From Gaiellasilicea sp963730405 (GTDB lineage: Bacteria; Actinomycetota; Thermoleophilia; Gaiellales; Gaiellaceae): 64,000 bases of DNA. A model generated the notes under the pieces. That model made no database searches and was not told the DNA's origin. It saw nothing but the letters and a program-made list of their open reading frames with translations. Position numbers and translations under genes: made by a program. Positions 30,499 through 39,975 of this stretch are shown here, piece by piece (the stretch's first letter is position 1; each line of letters starts with the position of its first letter). The DNA lies in assembly GCA_963730405.1 (NCBI GenBank), contig CAVSRW010000016.1, positions 40,108-104,107 of the forward strand, read 5' to 3'.

Positions 30499-33258
30499 TC
30501 AGCCGAGTTTGCGGGCGAGCTCCGTGCGCGAGCGGACTCCGAGCTTGGAGTAGACGCGCGTGAGGTGGCTCGCCACGGTGCGCTCTGCGAGGAACAGCGC
30601 CGCCGCCACCTCTGCGTTCGTTCGCCCGGCCGCCACGAGGTCGGCCACGCGCAGCTCCGCCGGCGTCAGGCCGTCGCTGCGCGTGCGCCCGCCGATCGCG
30701 CCGAGCTCGTCCCGCGCACGCTGCGCCCAGCTCGCGGCGCCCAGCTCCTCGAAGCCGGCTTCCGCCGACTCGATCGCGTCGCGGGCGGGCCGCTTCTGCC
30801 GGGCCCTCCGCCGCGCGACGCCCACGGCGAGGAGCGCCCGCGCGCGGCCGAACGGGTCGCCGACGGCCTCGTGCCGCACGACCGCGTCCGCCAGCAGCAC
30901 GAGTGCCTCGTCGACATTCCCCCGCGCTGCCGCCGCGAGCCCGCGGCAGCGGGTCGTGTGGGCGAGGACCCAGTCGCGGTCAAGGCGGCGTGCCGTGGCC
31001 TCCCACGCATCGAGCCGGTCGACCGCCTCGTCGACGAGGCCTGCCTCGAGCAGGGCCTCGATCTGCTCGGCACGCCACCAACACATGCTCGGCTCGGCGA
31101 GGTCGGGGGCGTCGGGGATCGCTTCCGCGACCCGAAAGCGCTCGACTGCCGCCTCGAGCTCGCCGCTCCAGAACTCGACGACGGCGAGCATTGCCTCGGG
31201 CGCGCTCACCCGTGAGCGATGAAGCTCGGCGAGGCGACAGGTCTCCGTCGCAAGCGCACGCGCCTGCTCGAGCTCGCCCAGGTGCGCGGTGGCAAGTGCC
31301 AGCGGATACAGGTTCGGCGGCGCCTCGACCTCGTCGCGCGCGTACTGGCGGCTCAGCCGTCGCGCCTGTTCGGCGAGCTCGGCCGCCTCGAGAAAGCGGC
31401 CGGCGCGGAACTCGACGAGGGAGAGGTACCAGAGGGCGTATGCCGCCTCGCGCTCGTCGCGCTCGCTCCACTGCTCGTACATCGCCTCGAGCAGCGACCG
31501 CGCTTCGTCCAGCCGGCACGACCAGAAGAGGATGTGGGCGAGCGAGAAGCCGGCATCTCCCTTGGCCTGCGCTCCGGGAGCATTGGCGCTCAGCGCGTAC
31601 GCCCGTTCGGCGAGCTCGAGCGCGCCTTCCTGACCCGCGTTGAAGCGGATCAGCGCCAGCCCGGCGAGCGCCGCCGCCTCGAGCTCGGCGTCGTCGAGCG
31701 GCGTCGCCAGCTCGACGGCCGCACGAGCGTGCCGCTCGGCGACGTCCAGTCCCTCGGTGAAGCGGACGAGCAGGCTGATCCGCTGGTGGAGCGAGGCTTG
31801 CAGGGCCGGCGGCGCCCCCGGCTCCGCCAGCGCTTCCCGCATCAGCGGAATCGACCACTGGGGTCCCTCCTGTTCGACGTCGGCGAGCAGTGCGAGCGCA
31901 GCCGCGCGCTCGGGCCCTGGGGCGGCCCGGGCCAGCAACTCGTCCGCCAGGACGCGCGCGCGACCGACCTCCCCAGCCGCCAGGTGGGCACGCACCGTCG
32001 CCATTGCGCGGCGGTCGGCATCCGGGCTCGGGCCGGGCGGCGTCAGCCTGAGCGCGTGCTCGCCGAGCTCGGCCGCGGAGATCGGAGCGCCGACGACGTC
32101 CGCGATCGCAGCGGCCTGCTCGAGCGCGTCCGCCAGCTCGGCATTCGGCTCCTCGGCCGAGAGCGCGAGGTGCCGGGCGCGGGCGAGCGGGTCGTCCGCA
32201 ACGCGCACCAGCTGCAGATGCGCATGCTGCCGCTCCTGCGCCGTCAAACCCTGGTAGAAGACCGACGCCAGCAGCGGGTGGGTGAACCGCACGGTGTCGT
32301 CGTCGAGCTCGATCACGTTCTCCCTCAGCGCCGGCCCGAGCGCGCTCCGTTCGATCCCGAGCTCCGCCAGCTGGGCGAGCGTCAGCCGCGCGTGCGCGGA
32401 GGCGAGGGCGAGCCCCTCCCGGGTGGCGCCGTTGAATCCGGCGAGACGCGTGGACACGAGCTCCTCGAGTCGCTCGGGCACGGCGAGGGGCTGAGTGGGG
32501 TCGCGGGCGGCGCCGTCCGCTCCCAGAGTCCGCGCGACCTCGAGCGCGTAGAAGGGATTGCCGCCGGACACGTCGTGGAGGCGCAGGAGCGTCGGCCGGG
32601 CCACCGACCGGTCGAGGCGCTCGTGGAGGATCTGCTGAACGGCGCCGACGCTCAGCGCGCCGACTCGAACTCGCTCGACCCGGTCGGGATCGAGGGCGCT
32701 CTCGACCTGGCTGGACTGCTCCGGCTCGCCGAGCCGGCGCGTCCACAGCAGGAGCAGATTCGCCTCGGGCAGCCGCCGCAGGGCGAAGCCGAGCGCACTC
32801 GCGGTCGAGGCGTCGAGCCACTGCAGGTCGTCGATCGCGAGTACGAGCCCGTCCTCCGCGAGCAGCTCCAGCGCGCTTCTGACCGCGACCCCGAGCGCAC
32901 GCGCGTCGACCGGCCGGCCCGCCGCGTCCTCGACGAGCAGCGCCACCTCCAGCGCGTGGCGGCGGGGCGGCGACAGCGCCGGGAGGACGTCGTCGAGCGC
33001 GTCTTCGAACAGGTCGCCCAGCCCGGCATGGGCCAGCGCTTGCTCCGACTCCGCCGGGCGGGCGGACAGGACGCGAAGGCCCCGCGCCCGGGCGTCGTCG
33101 ACGGCGGCGCGCCACAGCGTCGACTTCCCGATCCCGGCCTCGCCTTCGAGCGCGAGCGCCGACGGACCCGGCACGGTCGCGCGCCGGTCGAGAAAGGCCT
33201 GGAGCGCGCCGAGCTCCTCGTCTCTGCCGACGACGTCGTTTGCCATCCGGCTCATCAT
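30499..33258 (-). CDS. Large ATP-binding LuxR-type regulator (LAL family)
   Basis: A 919-aa regulator. The AAA/STAND ATPase has Walker A in ALEGEAGIGKSTLWRA (residues about 36-50) and Walker B LVLAIDDLQWLDASTASALG. Residues about 350-840 are helical TPR-like repeats (for example LALASAHARLTLAQLAELGI). The C-terminal LuxR HTH is GLTPAELRVADLVAAGRTNA, then LAERTVASHLTRVYSKLGVR. Such proteins sense ligands via the repeats and activate operons. Same strand and 104 bp before the VOC-GST-lyase-ligase-methyltransferase genes, so it is a candidate regulator of them. Confidence 0.92.
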   Translation of the reverse strand: MMSRMANDVVGRDEELGALQAFLDRRATVPGPSALALEGEAGIGKSTLWRAAVDDARARGLRVLSARPAESEQALAHAGLGDLFEDALDDVLPALSPPRRHALEVALLVEDAAGRPVDARALGVAVRSALELLAEDGLVLAIDDLQWLDASTASALGFALRRLPEANLLLLWTRRLGEPEQSSQVESALDPDRVERVRVGALSVGAVQQILHERLDRSVARPTLLRLHDVSGGNPFYALEVARTLGADGAARDPTQPLAVPERLEELVSTRLAGFNGATREGLALASAHARLTLAQLAELGIERSALGPALRENVIELDDDTVRFTHPLLASVFYQGLTAQERQHAHLQLVRVADDPLARARHLALSAEEPNAELADALEQAAAIADVVGAPISAAELGEHALRLTPPGPSPDADRRAMATVRAHLAAGEVGRARVLADELLARAAPGPERAAALALLADVEQEGPQWSIPLMREALAEPGAPPALQASLHQRISLLVRFTEGLDVAERHARAAVELATPLDDAELEAAALAGLALIRFNAGQEGALELAERAYALSANAPGAQAKGDAGFSLAHILFWSCRLDEARSLLEAMYEQWSERDEREAAYALWYLSLVEFRAGRFLEAAELAEQARRLSRQYARDEVEAPPNLYPLALATAHLGELEQARALATETCRLAELHRSRVSAPEAMLAVVEFWSGELEAAVERFRVAEAIPDAPDLAEPSMCWWRAEQIEALLEAGLVDEAVDRLDAWEATARRLDRDWVLAHTTRCRGLAAAARGNVDEALVLLADAVVRHEAVGDPFGRARALLAVGVARRRARQKRPARDAIESAEAGFEELGAASWAQRARDELGAIGGRTRSDGLTPAELRVADLVAAGRTNAEVAAALFLAERTVASHLTRVYSKLGVRSRTELARKLG

Positions 33259-33298
33259 CGTGACACGGCGGCCTACGAAAGTCAGGTCCCGGCGTGCG

Positions 33299-33922
33299 TC
33301 AGGACGACCCGGCGTCGCCCAACTGCCCGACGAGGTAGTGCTGGAAGACCGGCGCGAGGTACTCGATCACGTCGGCCGCGGGCAGCGACGCGAGCGGCTC
33401 GACGCGAACGACGTGGCGGGCGAGCGCGAGCCCGACCACCTGCGAGCCCACGAGGACGGCTCGGGTCTCGGGACGGTCGTCGGTCACGGCCGCGACGAGC
33501 CTGCCCACGTCGCGGGTGACGGTCTCCCGGACAAGGGCCGCAGCGTCAGGGTGCGAGGAGGCCGACCGGATGCGGCCGAGGACGATCGAGCGCGAGCGCG
33601 GAGCCTCGAGCATGCCGACGACCACCTCGGCCAATCGCCGGCCGAGTGTCTCGGTCGGCCCGTCGGCCAGGCGCTCCATCGCCTCGGCGACCTCGGGCGG
33701 CAGCGCCATCACCTCCCGGAAGAGGGCGTCCTTCGAGCCGTAGAAGCGCACGACGAGAGCGGCGTCGACTCCGGCCTCGCCGGCGATCCCGCGAATGGTC
33801 GCGCGGTCGTAGCCGAGCTCGGCGAACTGACGGCGCGCCGCCGCCGCGATCGCGTCGCGCGTCGTCGTCGGGCCGGGCCGCCGCCCACTCCTCTTTGCCG
33901 AGCCTTCACTTGACATCGTCAC
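33299..33922 (-). CDS. TetR family transcriptional regulator
   Basis: A 207-aa repressor. The N-terminal HTH is RDAIAAAARRQFAELGYDRA, then TIRGIAGEAGVDAALVVRFY and GSKDALFREVM. The C-terminal ligand domain (GRIRSASSHPDAAALVRE to the end) resembles the TetR_C_17 type. Divergent from an MFS exporter gene 56 bp away, the usual arrangement for a drug-responsive local repressor. Confidence 0.93.
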   Translation of the reverse strand: MTMSSEGSAKRSGRRPGPTTTRDAIAAAARRQFAELGYDRATIRGIAGEAGVDAALVVRFYGSKDALFREVMALPPEVAEAMERLADGPTETLGRRLAEVVVGMLEAPRSRSIVLGRIRSASSHPDAAALVRETVTRDVGRLVAAVTDDRPETRAVLVGSQVVGLALARHVVRVEPLASLPAADVIEYLAPVFQHYLVGQLGDAGSS

Positions 33923-33939
33923 TCCGGAAGTCTACAGTC

Positions 33940-33969
33940 GTTGATATCACCATGCGTTGACTTTAACAC
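33940..33969 (+). promoter_or_regulatory. Candidate promoter and TetR operator for the MFS gene
   Basis: GTTGATATCACC (33940-33951) is a near-palindrome (one mismatch to GTTGATATCAAC). TTGATA and TAACAC spaced 17 bp could be -35 and -10 elements, though that leaves only a very short leader before ATG 33979. CGTTGA is repeated 16 bp apart (33939 and 33955). Confidence 0.35.
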
Positions 33970-33978
33970 AGGAGGCTC

Positions 33979-35547
33979 ATGATGCACGCCAGCAAGCTCT
34001 TCCAAGACGAACGCAAGCAGCGAGGCGCTGTCCTGAGAGTCATGTGCCTCGCGTTGATGACGGTCGTCGGCGCGGTCGCCAGCCTGAACGTGGCGCTGCC
34101 GGAGATCGCCCGGAGCACCGGCGCCTCGCAGACGCAGCTGCAGTGGATCGTGGCCGCGTACGCACTCACCTTCGCCGCGCTCCTCCTCCCCGCCGGTGCG
34201 ATCGGCGACCGCATCGGCCGCAAGCCCGTCCTGGCCTCCGGTCTCGCGATCTTCGGCCTCTCCTCCCTGGCGGCCGTCTTCCTGAACAGCCCCGGAGAGC
34301 TGATCGCGCTTCGCGGCTTGATGGGCGTCGGCGCGGCCATGATCATGCCGGTCACGCTCTCGGTGATCACGACCGTCTTCCCGCCCGAGGAGCGCGGCAA
34401 GGCCGTCGGGACCTGGGTGGGCGTCGCCGCAGGCGGCGGTGTCCTGGGCCTCCTCGCCTCGGGCGTCCTGCTCGAGTGGCTCCCCTGGCAGTCGATCTTC
34501 GTCCTCAACGCCGTCCTGGCGGCCGTCGCGCTGGTCGGCACGCTCGCGATCGTGCCTGCCACCCGCGAGACGCGGCCGCCGCGGCTCGATCTCGTCGGCG
34601 CGCTCCTCTCCGCCACGGCTCTCGCAGCCCTCGTCTTCGGTGTCATCGAAGGCCCCGAGCGGGGCTGGGCCGAGCTCACGACCGTCGCCTCGCTGGCATT
34701 CGGCGTCGCGGGAGTCATCACGTTCGTCCTCTGGGAGCTGCGCCGCCGCGAGCCGATGCTCGATCCGAGGCACTTCGCCCGGCGCGGCTTCGCCGCCGGA
34801 ACGCTCTCCATGTCCGTCCAGTTCTTCGCCGCGTTCGGCTTCCTCTTCCTGGCGCTCCCGTACCTGCAGCTCGTGATGGGCTACTCGCCGCTGCAGGCGG
34901 CCGGGGCGCTCGTGCCGATGGCGCTCGTCGTCATCCCCCTCTCACGCAAGGCTCCCGCGATCGCGGCGCGCGTCGGCGTGCGGGTCGCCGGGGCAACCGG
35001 CCTGTCACTGATGGCGCTCGGCTTCATCGTCCTCTCGACGCTCGAGGTCGGCTCCTCCTACGCCCACTTCCTCGCCGGCCTCCTGCCGTTCGGTGCCGGC
35101 ATGGCGCTTGCGGGCGCGCCGGCGACGACCGCGATCGTGGCCTCGCTGCCGCGGAGCAAGCAGGGCGTCGCCTCGGCCGTCAACGACGTCTCCCGCGAGC
35201 TCGGCGGCGCGCTCGGGATCGCGGTGCTCGGAAGCCTGATGAACGGCGTCTACCGCGCCGAGATGGCCGACTCGACCGGCACCCTCCCTGCCGGCGCGGC
35301 CGAGAAGGCCCGCGGGTCGCTTGCCGCAGCGCAGCAGATCGGCGAGCAGCTCGGGCCGCAGGGCCATCAGCTCGTGCTGCATGCCCAGACCGCCTTCCTG
35401 CACGGCTTCACGAGCGGTCTGATCGGCGGTGCCGCGATCCTGCTCCTGGGGGCGCTGTTCGTGGCCGTCCGGGCGCCAGGCCGGGCCGAGTCGCGGTCGA
35501 ACGCGACCGGCAAGCAGATCGGCGCCGCCTCGGCGGAGACCGCCTGA
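33979..35547 (+). CDS. MFS transporter, DHA2 (14-TM) family
   Basis: A 522-aa multidrug exporter with about 14 hydrophobic segments. Motif elements: SLNVALPEIARSTGASQTQL, motif A GAIGDRIGRKPVLASG, LRGLMGVGAAMIMPVTLSVI and FPPEERGKAVGTWVGVAAGG. The start ATG 33979 has AGGAGG six bases upstream. A long C-terminal segment between the last helices (RAEMADSTGTLPAGAAEKAR) is typical of the LfrA/QacA group. Controlled, by position, by the divergent TetR regulator. A bidirectional terminator follows. Confidence 0.94.
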   Translation: MMHASKLFQDERKQRGAVLRVMCLALMTVVGAVASLNVALPEIARSTGASQTQLQWIVAAYALTFAALLLPAGAIGDRIGRKPVLASGLAIFGLSSLAAVFLNSPGELIALRGLMGVGAAMIMPVTLSVITTVFPPEERGKAVGTWVGVAAGGGVLGLLASGVLLEWLPWQSIFVLNAVLAAVALVGTLAIVPATRETRPPRLDLVGALLSATALAALVFGVIEGPERGWAELTTVASLAFGVAGVITFVLWELRRREPMLDPRHFARRGFAAGTLSMSVQFFAAFGFLFLALPYLQLVMGYSPLQAAGALVPMALVVIPLSRKAPAIAARVGVRVAGATGLSLMALGFIVLSTLEVGSSYAHFLAGLLPFGAGMALAGAPATTAIVASLPRSKQGVASAVNDVSRELGGALGIAVLGSLMNGVYRAEMADSTGTLPAGAAEKARGSLAAAQQIGEQLGPQGHQLVLHAQTAFLHGFTSGLIGGAAILLLGALFVAVRAPGRAESRSNATGKQIGAASAETA

Positions 35548-35563
35548 GCGAATCCGAACCACG

Positions 35564-35597
35564 CGCGAGAAGGCCCCGCATGAGGGGCCTTCTCGCG
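35564..35597. terminator. Bidirectional terminator between MFS and membrane protein genes
   Basis: CGCGAGAAGGCCCC / GGGGCCTTCTCGCG, a perfect 14-bp stem with a GCATGA loop, ending directly against the stop of the convergent gene at 35598. Confidence 0.7.
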
Positions 35598-36254
35598 TCA
35601 GAGCGGGAGCAGGTCGCTGACGAAGTCGCGCGACGTGGTGCTGTAGCCACGGACGTGCATGGCGAGCAGCCTGCTCGAGAGGTTCTCCGCTTCCGAGAGG
35701 ATCGCGAGCTCCAGGCTCTCGAACACGTCCTGCCCCCGCAGATACCGGCTGAAGAGCTCTTCCAGGCGCCGCGACCTCGTCCGCGACACCCATGGGTTCG
35801 GGACGACCGCGGTCCCGGTCGGGTCGCGATACGCGACGCTCATGGTCGACGAGACGTACTGGCTCACGAGCGCCCAGTGATCGACAGCTCGAGGACCGAA
35901 GTACGCCTGGAGCTTCGCGCGAATCTCGAGATTCGCGACCGACCACTCCTTGCCCGCCGGCGGGATCGAGCCCTGCGGCGCGGGTGCGCCGGGGACCGCG
36001 ACGGCCGACTGGTGCGCCTCCAGGAGCGCACGGCCGGTAGTCGAGGCGATCTCGGAGACGATGACGGCCTTGAGCTCCCCCGCCTTCTGGCGATCGTCCC
36101 ACTGCCGCGTGAACGCGGGAATGAACCACGAGCCGAGCACGAGCCCGAGCACGGCGACGACGATCGGCGTCGGGATCCGGGGTAGCCGGAACAGCCTCAC
36201 ACCGCCTTCGTCCTCCACCGCCTTCGAAGGCGCTCCTGATGCGGCCACGTCCAT
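35598..36254 (-). CDS. Single-pass membrane protein, function unknown
   Basis: A 218-aa protein starting at ATG 36254 behind AGGAGGTACC. Residues 1-28 are cytoplasmic, 29-50 (IPTPIVVAVLGLVLGSWFIP) form a membrane helix, and the rest is a mostly helical domain with the sequence FTRQWDDRQKAGELKAVIVS just outside the membrane. No catalytic motif is seen. It might be a sensor-like or scaffold domain. No family recognised. Confidence 0.7.
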   Translation of the reverse strand: MDVAASGAPSKAVEDEGGVRLFRLPRIPTPIVVAVLGLVLGSWFIPAFTRQWDDRQKAGELKAVIVSEIASTTGRALLEAHQSAVAVPGAPAPQGSIPPAGKEWSVANLEIRAKLQAYFGPRAVDHWALVSQYVSSTMSVAYRDPTGTAVVPNPWVSRTRSRRLEELFSRYLRGQDVFESLELAILSEAENLSSRLLAMHVRGYSTTSRDFVSDLLPL

Positions 36255-36348
36255 GGTGGTACCTCCTGCCGTGCGTCGGACAACGGACCCTCCGAGCACA
36301 CGACGGGGACGCGGGGTGTTGTCTTCCGTTACATCCCGCGGACGAGAC

Positions 36349-36378
36349 GAGGAGGGGGCCGCTCATGGCCCCCTCCTC
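36349..36378 (-). terminator. Terminator of the subtilase gene
   Basis: GAGGAGGGGGCC / GGCCCCCTCCTC, perfect 12-bp stem with a six-base loop, 12 bp after the subtilase stop in its reading direction. Confidence 0.65.
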
Positions 36379-36390
36379 GCGCTGTTCTCG

Positions 36391-39300
36391 CTAGTGCCTG
36401 ATGATCCGGACGCTCGCCGACGCGACGCCCGAACGCGTGAGCGCGTTCACGGCCTCGACGTGGGCGGTGTACGTGCCGCGCGACCCCTTGCCGTACTCGT
36501 GGGTCACGGTCGGAGCCGTCGTCTCGACGATCGGCGATCCGTCGCCGAAGTCCCAGCGGTACTTCGTGATCGCGGCACCGCGGGCCGACGACGCCTGCGC
36601 GGTGAAGGCGACGCGGTCGGCCGTCACCTTGTGCCGGACCGAGACCGAGACGCTGTCGGCGACGAAGTCGTGCAGGAGCCCGAGCGCGGACTGCGGCGAC
36701 AGCTGGCCGCGGTTCGAGTTCAGGCCCTCGAGGCCGACGTGGAGGTAGGCGGCGTTCCACGTCACGAGCGGCTCGAGGTTCTCGAGCGTCGGATCCGCCG
36801 CGACGCCGGTGGAGACGCCGTCGGTGATCCGGGAGACGGCGGTGCCGTCCTTCTTCGTCACCGTGTAGCGCCCGAGCACGCGTGCGTGCGGCGCAACCTG
36901 GACGCCGTTGTACACCTCGACGCACAGATCGGTGTTGTCGGTCGCCCGGATGGTGCGACCGGCATCGGGGAACCGCTGGTTGCCGGCCCCGTTGCCGCCC
37001 ACGTTCGTGCTCACGTCGCCGGTGCGGCCGAGCAGCTCGAACGCCGTCTCGAGCACAGCCGCCGGCGGGTTCGCCGTTCCGGTGCCGTAGAAGTCACGGT
37101 CGCTGCGGATCGTCCCGCAGGCGTTCGTGGCCGCTGTCGGCGAGTTCCGCTCGGCTCCGGTCAGCCACCCGGCCATCGTGCCGTAGAGGAAGTCGCTGCC
37201 GACGTTCTGGTTGTAGACGAGCTGCGAGTTCAGGTCCTGGCCCGTCATGACGACCTTGCCGCCGTTGACGAGGTAGTCCTGGAGCGGGAACGAGCCGCCG
37301 ACGTGCGCGTTCGCCCAGCTCGTCGTGTTGTTCCCCGTGAAGAAGACCACGGCGCGGTAGTTCTGGAGCTGCGCGTAGGTCGGGGCACCCTGGGTGGCGG
37401 TGCCCGTGCCACCGTCGAACACGTCGTAGCTGAGGCCGAGGCCGGTCAGCGCCGCCTCGTACACGGGCCGGAAGTCGGCCCCGAGGTTGCGGTCCCAGTC
37501 GATCAGCAGGACGTCCTTCACGACGGCCGGGTTCTGGACGCGCACGAAGTACGGAATCGTGTACGTCTGGCCGCCCCCGGTGACCTCGATGAAGCCCTCG
37601 TAGTCACCCGCCGCCGCACCCGCCGTGGCGAGGTCGACTGTGAAGCTCGCGCTCCCGTCCGCGGCGGACGAGAACGACTGCGCCGTCAGGGTGACGTTCG
37701 GCGAGCCGGCGACGGCACGCGTCGTCACGGCGTAGGCGATCGCCCCGCCGCTCGCCCGCATGTCGCCGGCGGTGATCGTCACGCGCTTCGTCTCGCCGGT
37801 GCGGACGAGCCCGAACGACACCGACGGCTGATCGAAGGTCAGCAGCGGGTTGACGAGGCGGGCGGCGTTGACGCGTCCCGCTCCCCTGTGCTTGGAGAGC
37901 GCCGGGATCGCGCCCTCGAGGTCGAGGGACATGGAGGTGTGCGCCGTGTTCATCAGCGCGCTCTTCACCTCGGCCGCCGTCCACGTCGGATGGAGCGCCT
38001 TCGTCAGCGCGGCGAGCGCGGTGACGTGCGGCGAGGCCATCGACGTGCCGCTGACCTGATCGAAGAGACCGGCCGGGTTGACGGCGCCCGTCGTGTCGTT
38101 CACGACCGACGAGAGGACGCTCGAGCCCGGAGCGGCGATGTCGGGCTTGATGCCCATCGTCGGCGCCGGGCCGCGGCTGCTCGAGCCCGCGACCACGTCC
38201 GGCCAGCCCGAGGTGAGCCGCGCGAGCGGGCCCTCGATGTTGAGCGTCGGGGCCGCATTCGCGGCCGCCCACGCAACGAGCGCTCGGCCGTCCGCGAGCG
38301 TGACCATGACGCCCGGGATGGCCGGTGCCGTCAGGGCGCCCATCGAGATCGGGGCGTCAGGGCCGTTGTTGTGGACGATGAACGAGGTCGCCCCGCCGGC
38401 CATCGCGTTGATCTTCTTCACGTCGAACGTGCAGGTGCCGCGTGCGATCAGCGGGATCTTGCCGACGAGCGAGCCGGGCGCGAACGGCGTGCAGCCCTCG
38501 CCCGCATTGCCGTTGACGCCACCCGGGGCGACGACGTACTCGCCCGAGATGGTCGTGCCGATCGGCGGCGCCGGCGCCGAGGCGGGCACGCCCGGGCGAC
38601 CCTTGAGCGAGGCAGGCACCGTGCCCGGCCCGGTGACCGTCACCGCGTTCGAGAACACGCGCGCGTGCGAGCTGTTCGCGACGGTGATCACCTTCGGGCT
38701 CAGCTTCCACGAGCCGGTGACGCTGCTGTCTCCGTTCGCGCCGGCGTTGCCGGACGACGCGACCACGACCGTGCCCGCGTCGACGGCGGCGTCGAGCGCA
38801 GCCCGGACCGGGTCGTGCTCGGGGTCGGTCGTCAGCCAGCGGCTGTGGCCGAGGCTGATGTTGAGCGCGTCGGCCTGGTCGGCGACGACGTCCTCGATCG
38901 CGGCGATGAACTCCGCGGAGTCACCGTCGAGCCGGTAGCTCATCAGATAGGCGCCCGGCGCCATGCCCGAGAACTGGAGGTTGAACGTGGCCGGGCCGGA
39001 CGTGTAGGCGTACGTCCCGTCGTTGCCGGCCATGATCCCGCCGACGTGTGTCCCGTGCAGCGAAAGGGGCCCCCATGGCATCGGCGGCGTCGCATCGGTG
39101 TCGTTCGGGTAGTCGTAGACGTTCGAGACGATCACCTTGTTCGTGGCGAGCCCCGGGAGACTCGTCCGGACGCCGCCCTCGACGCGCTCTGCCTTCGGAT
39201 AGCCGGGCGGAGCCGTGTAGCCGGCCGGGTTGAAGAACGGGTGCTGTGCATTGACGCCCGAGTCGATCAGGGCCACGCGGACGCCTGCGCCTGCGCCGAG

Positions 39301-39810
39301 CGGGCTCGACGGCATCGCGTTCCAGAGCGTCTGCAGGCCGAGCAGGTTGCGGCTCTCGTCGAGCTCGGGCTCGAGCTCGTACGTCTCCGTCACGGAGAGC
39401 ACGTTCGGCAGCCGCCGGATCGCGTCGATCCGATCGCGCGGCACCTCGACCGTCATGCCGTTGAACGCGGTGTCGTAGCGCCAGTGCACCGATGCGTTCG
39501 GCAGCGCGTCCTCGAGCTTCTGCTCGAAGTCGGCCTGCTTCGCCCCCAGATGCGCGAGGTAGGCGCGGCTCGCCGGAGCCTTGACGTCGACGTGCCCCTT
39601 GGCCGTGCGCGCCTTCAGGACGCCTGTCAGGCCGGGAATCGAGTCCTTGTACTTCGCGAGCGGCGCGCCGTCGAACTGGACGACGACGCGTACGAGCTCG
39701 GAATCATTGGATGCACCGCCCGCCGGCGCCGCGGCGACGATGCCGAGCGCGATGAGCAACGCGATGAGGAACGCCGCGGGACGCGGTCCCGGAGCGAGTC
39801 GATCGAACAT
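36391..39810 (-). CDS. Secreted S8 subtilisin-like protease with PA, GATase-like and PKD domains
   Basis: A 1139-aa exported protease. Signal peptide at 1-33 (FLIALLIALGIVAAAPAGGA). An I9 propeptide-like domain spans about 38-145. The catalytic triad is Asp in VRVALIDSGVNAQHPF, His in LHGTHVGGIMAGND and Ser in SGTSMASPHVTALAALTKA. A PA domain is inserted at about 430-540 (CTFDVKKINAMAGGATSFIV). After the catalytic domain comes a beta-sandwich, then a region with VKDVLLIDWDRNLGADFRPV and YRAVVFFTGNNTTSWAN resembling a glutamine-amidotransferase/ThuA-type flavodoxin fold, and finally a PKD domain with YRWDFGDGSPIVE. ATG 39810 follows GGGAGGAAC. A good promoter lies 50 bp upstream. Confidence 0.9.
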   Translation of the reverse strand: MFDRLAPGPRPAAFLIALLIALGIVAAAPAGGASNDSELVRVVVQFDGAPLAKYKDSIPGLTGVLKARTAKGHVDVKAPASRAYLAHLGAKQADFEQKLEDALPNASVHWRYDTAFNGMTVEVPRDRIDAIRRLPNVLSVTETYELEPELDESRNLLGLQTLWNAMPSSPLGAGAGVRVALIDSGVNAQHPFFNPAGYTAPPGYPKAERVEGGVRTSLPGLATNKVIVSNVYDYPNDTDATPPMPWGPLSLHGTHVGGIMAGNDGTYAYTSGPATFNLQFSGMAPGAYLMSYRLDGDSAEFIAAIEDVVADQADALNISLGHSRWLTTDPEHDPVRAALDAAVDAGTVVVASSGNAGANGDSSVTGSWKLSPKVITVANSSHARVFSNAVTVTGPGTVPASLKGRPGVPASAPAPPIGTTISGEYVVAPGGVNGNAGEGCTPFAPGSLVGKIPLIARGTCTFDVKKINAMAGGATSFIVHNNGPDAPISMGALTAPAIPGVMVTLADGRALVAWAAANAAPTLNIEGPLARLTSGWPDVVAGSSSRGPAPTMGIKPDIAAPGSSVLSSVVNDTTGAVNPAGLFDQVSGTSMASPHVTALAALTKALHPTWTAAEVKSALMNTAHTSMSLDLEGAIPALSKHRGAGRVNAARLVNPLLTFDQPSVSFGLVRTGETKRVTITAGDMRASGGAIAYAVTTRAVAGSPNVTLTAQSFSSAADGSASFTVDLATAGAAAGDYEGFIEVTGGGQTYTIPYFVRVQNPAVVKDVLLIDWDRNLGADFRPVYEAALTGLGLSYDVFDGGTGTATQGAPTYAQLQNYRAVVFFTGNNTTSWANAHVGGSFPLQDYLVNGGKVVMTGQDLNSQLVYNQNVGSDFLYGTMAGWLTGAERNSPTAATNACGTIRSDRDFYGTGTANPPAAVLETAFELLGRTGDVSTNVGGNGAGNQRFPDAGRTIRATDNTDLCVEVYNGVQVAPHARVLGRYTVTKKDGTAVSRITDGVSTGVAADPTLENLEPLVTWNAAYLHVGLEGLNSNRGQLSPQSALGLLHDFVADSVSVSVRHKVTADRVAFTAQASSARGAAITKYRWDFGDGSPIVETTAPTVTHEYGKGSRGTYTAHVEAVNALTRSGVASASVRIIRH

Positions 39811-39863
39811 GTGGTTCCTCCCATGTCTCCCCCGCGGCGCCACCCCGGCGCCGACGCCCGCGG

Positions 39864-39892
39864 AACGTACCCGGCCTGCGCCCGGAGGTCAA
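39864..39892 (-). promoter_or_regulatory. Sigma-70-like promoter for the subtilase gene
   Basis: On the minus strand TTGACC (39892-39887) and TACGTT (39869-39864) are separated by exactly 17 bp, giving a predicted leader of about 47 nt before ATG 39810. Three TTTGC repeats lie just upstream. Confidence 0.5.
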
Positions 39893-39897
39893 GACTC

Positions 39898-39933
39898 TTT
39901 GCAAAGGTGGTTTGCATCCCTGAACGTTTTGCG
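39898..39933. promoter_or_regulatory. Three TTTGC direct repeats between protease and OmpR-type regulator
   Basis: TTTGCA at 39898, TTTGCA at 39911 and TTTGCG at 39928, immediately upstream of the subtilase -35 box and in front of the divergent response regulator gene. OmpR-family regulators often bind direct repeats, so this may be the site of the neighbouring regulator. Confidence 0.4.
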
Positions 39934-39975
39934 ACGAACGGCGATTTCAGACTCTGGAAATGTCCGGGCGTCACA

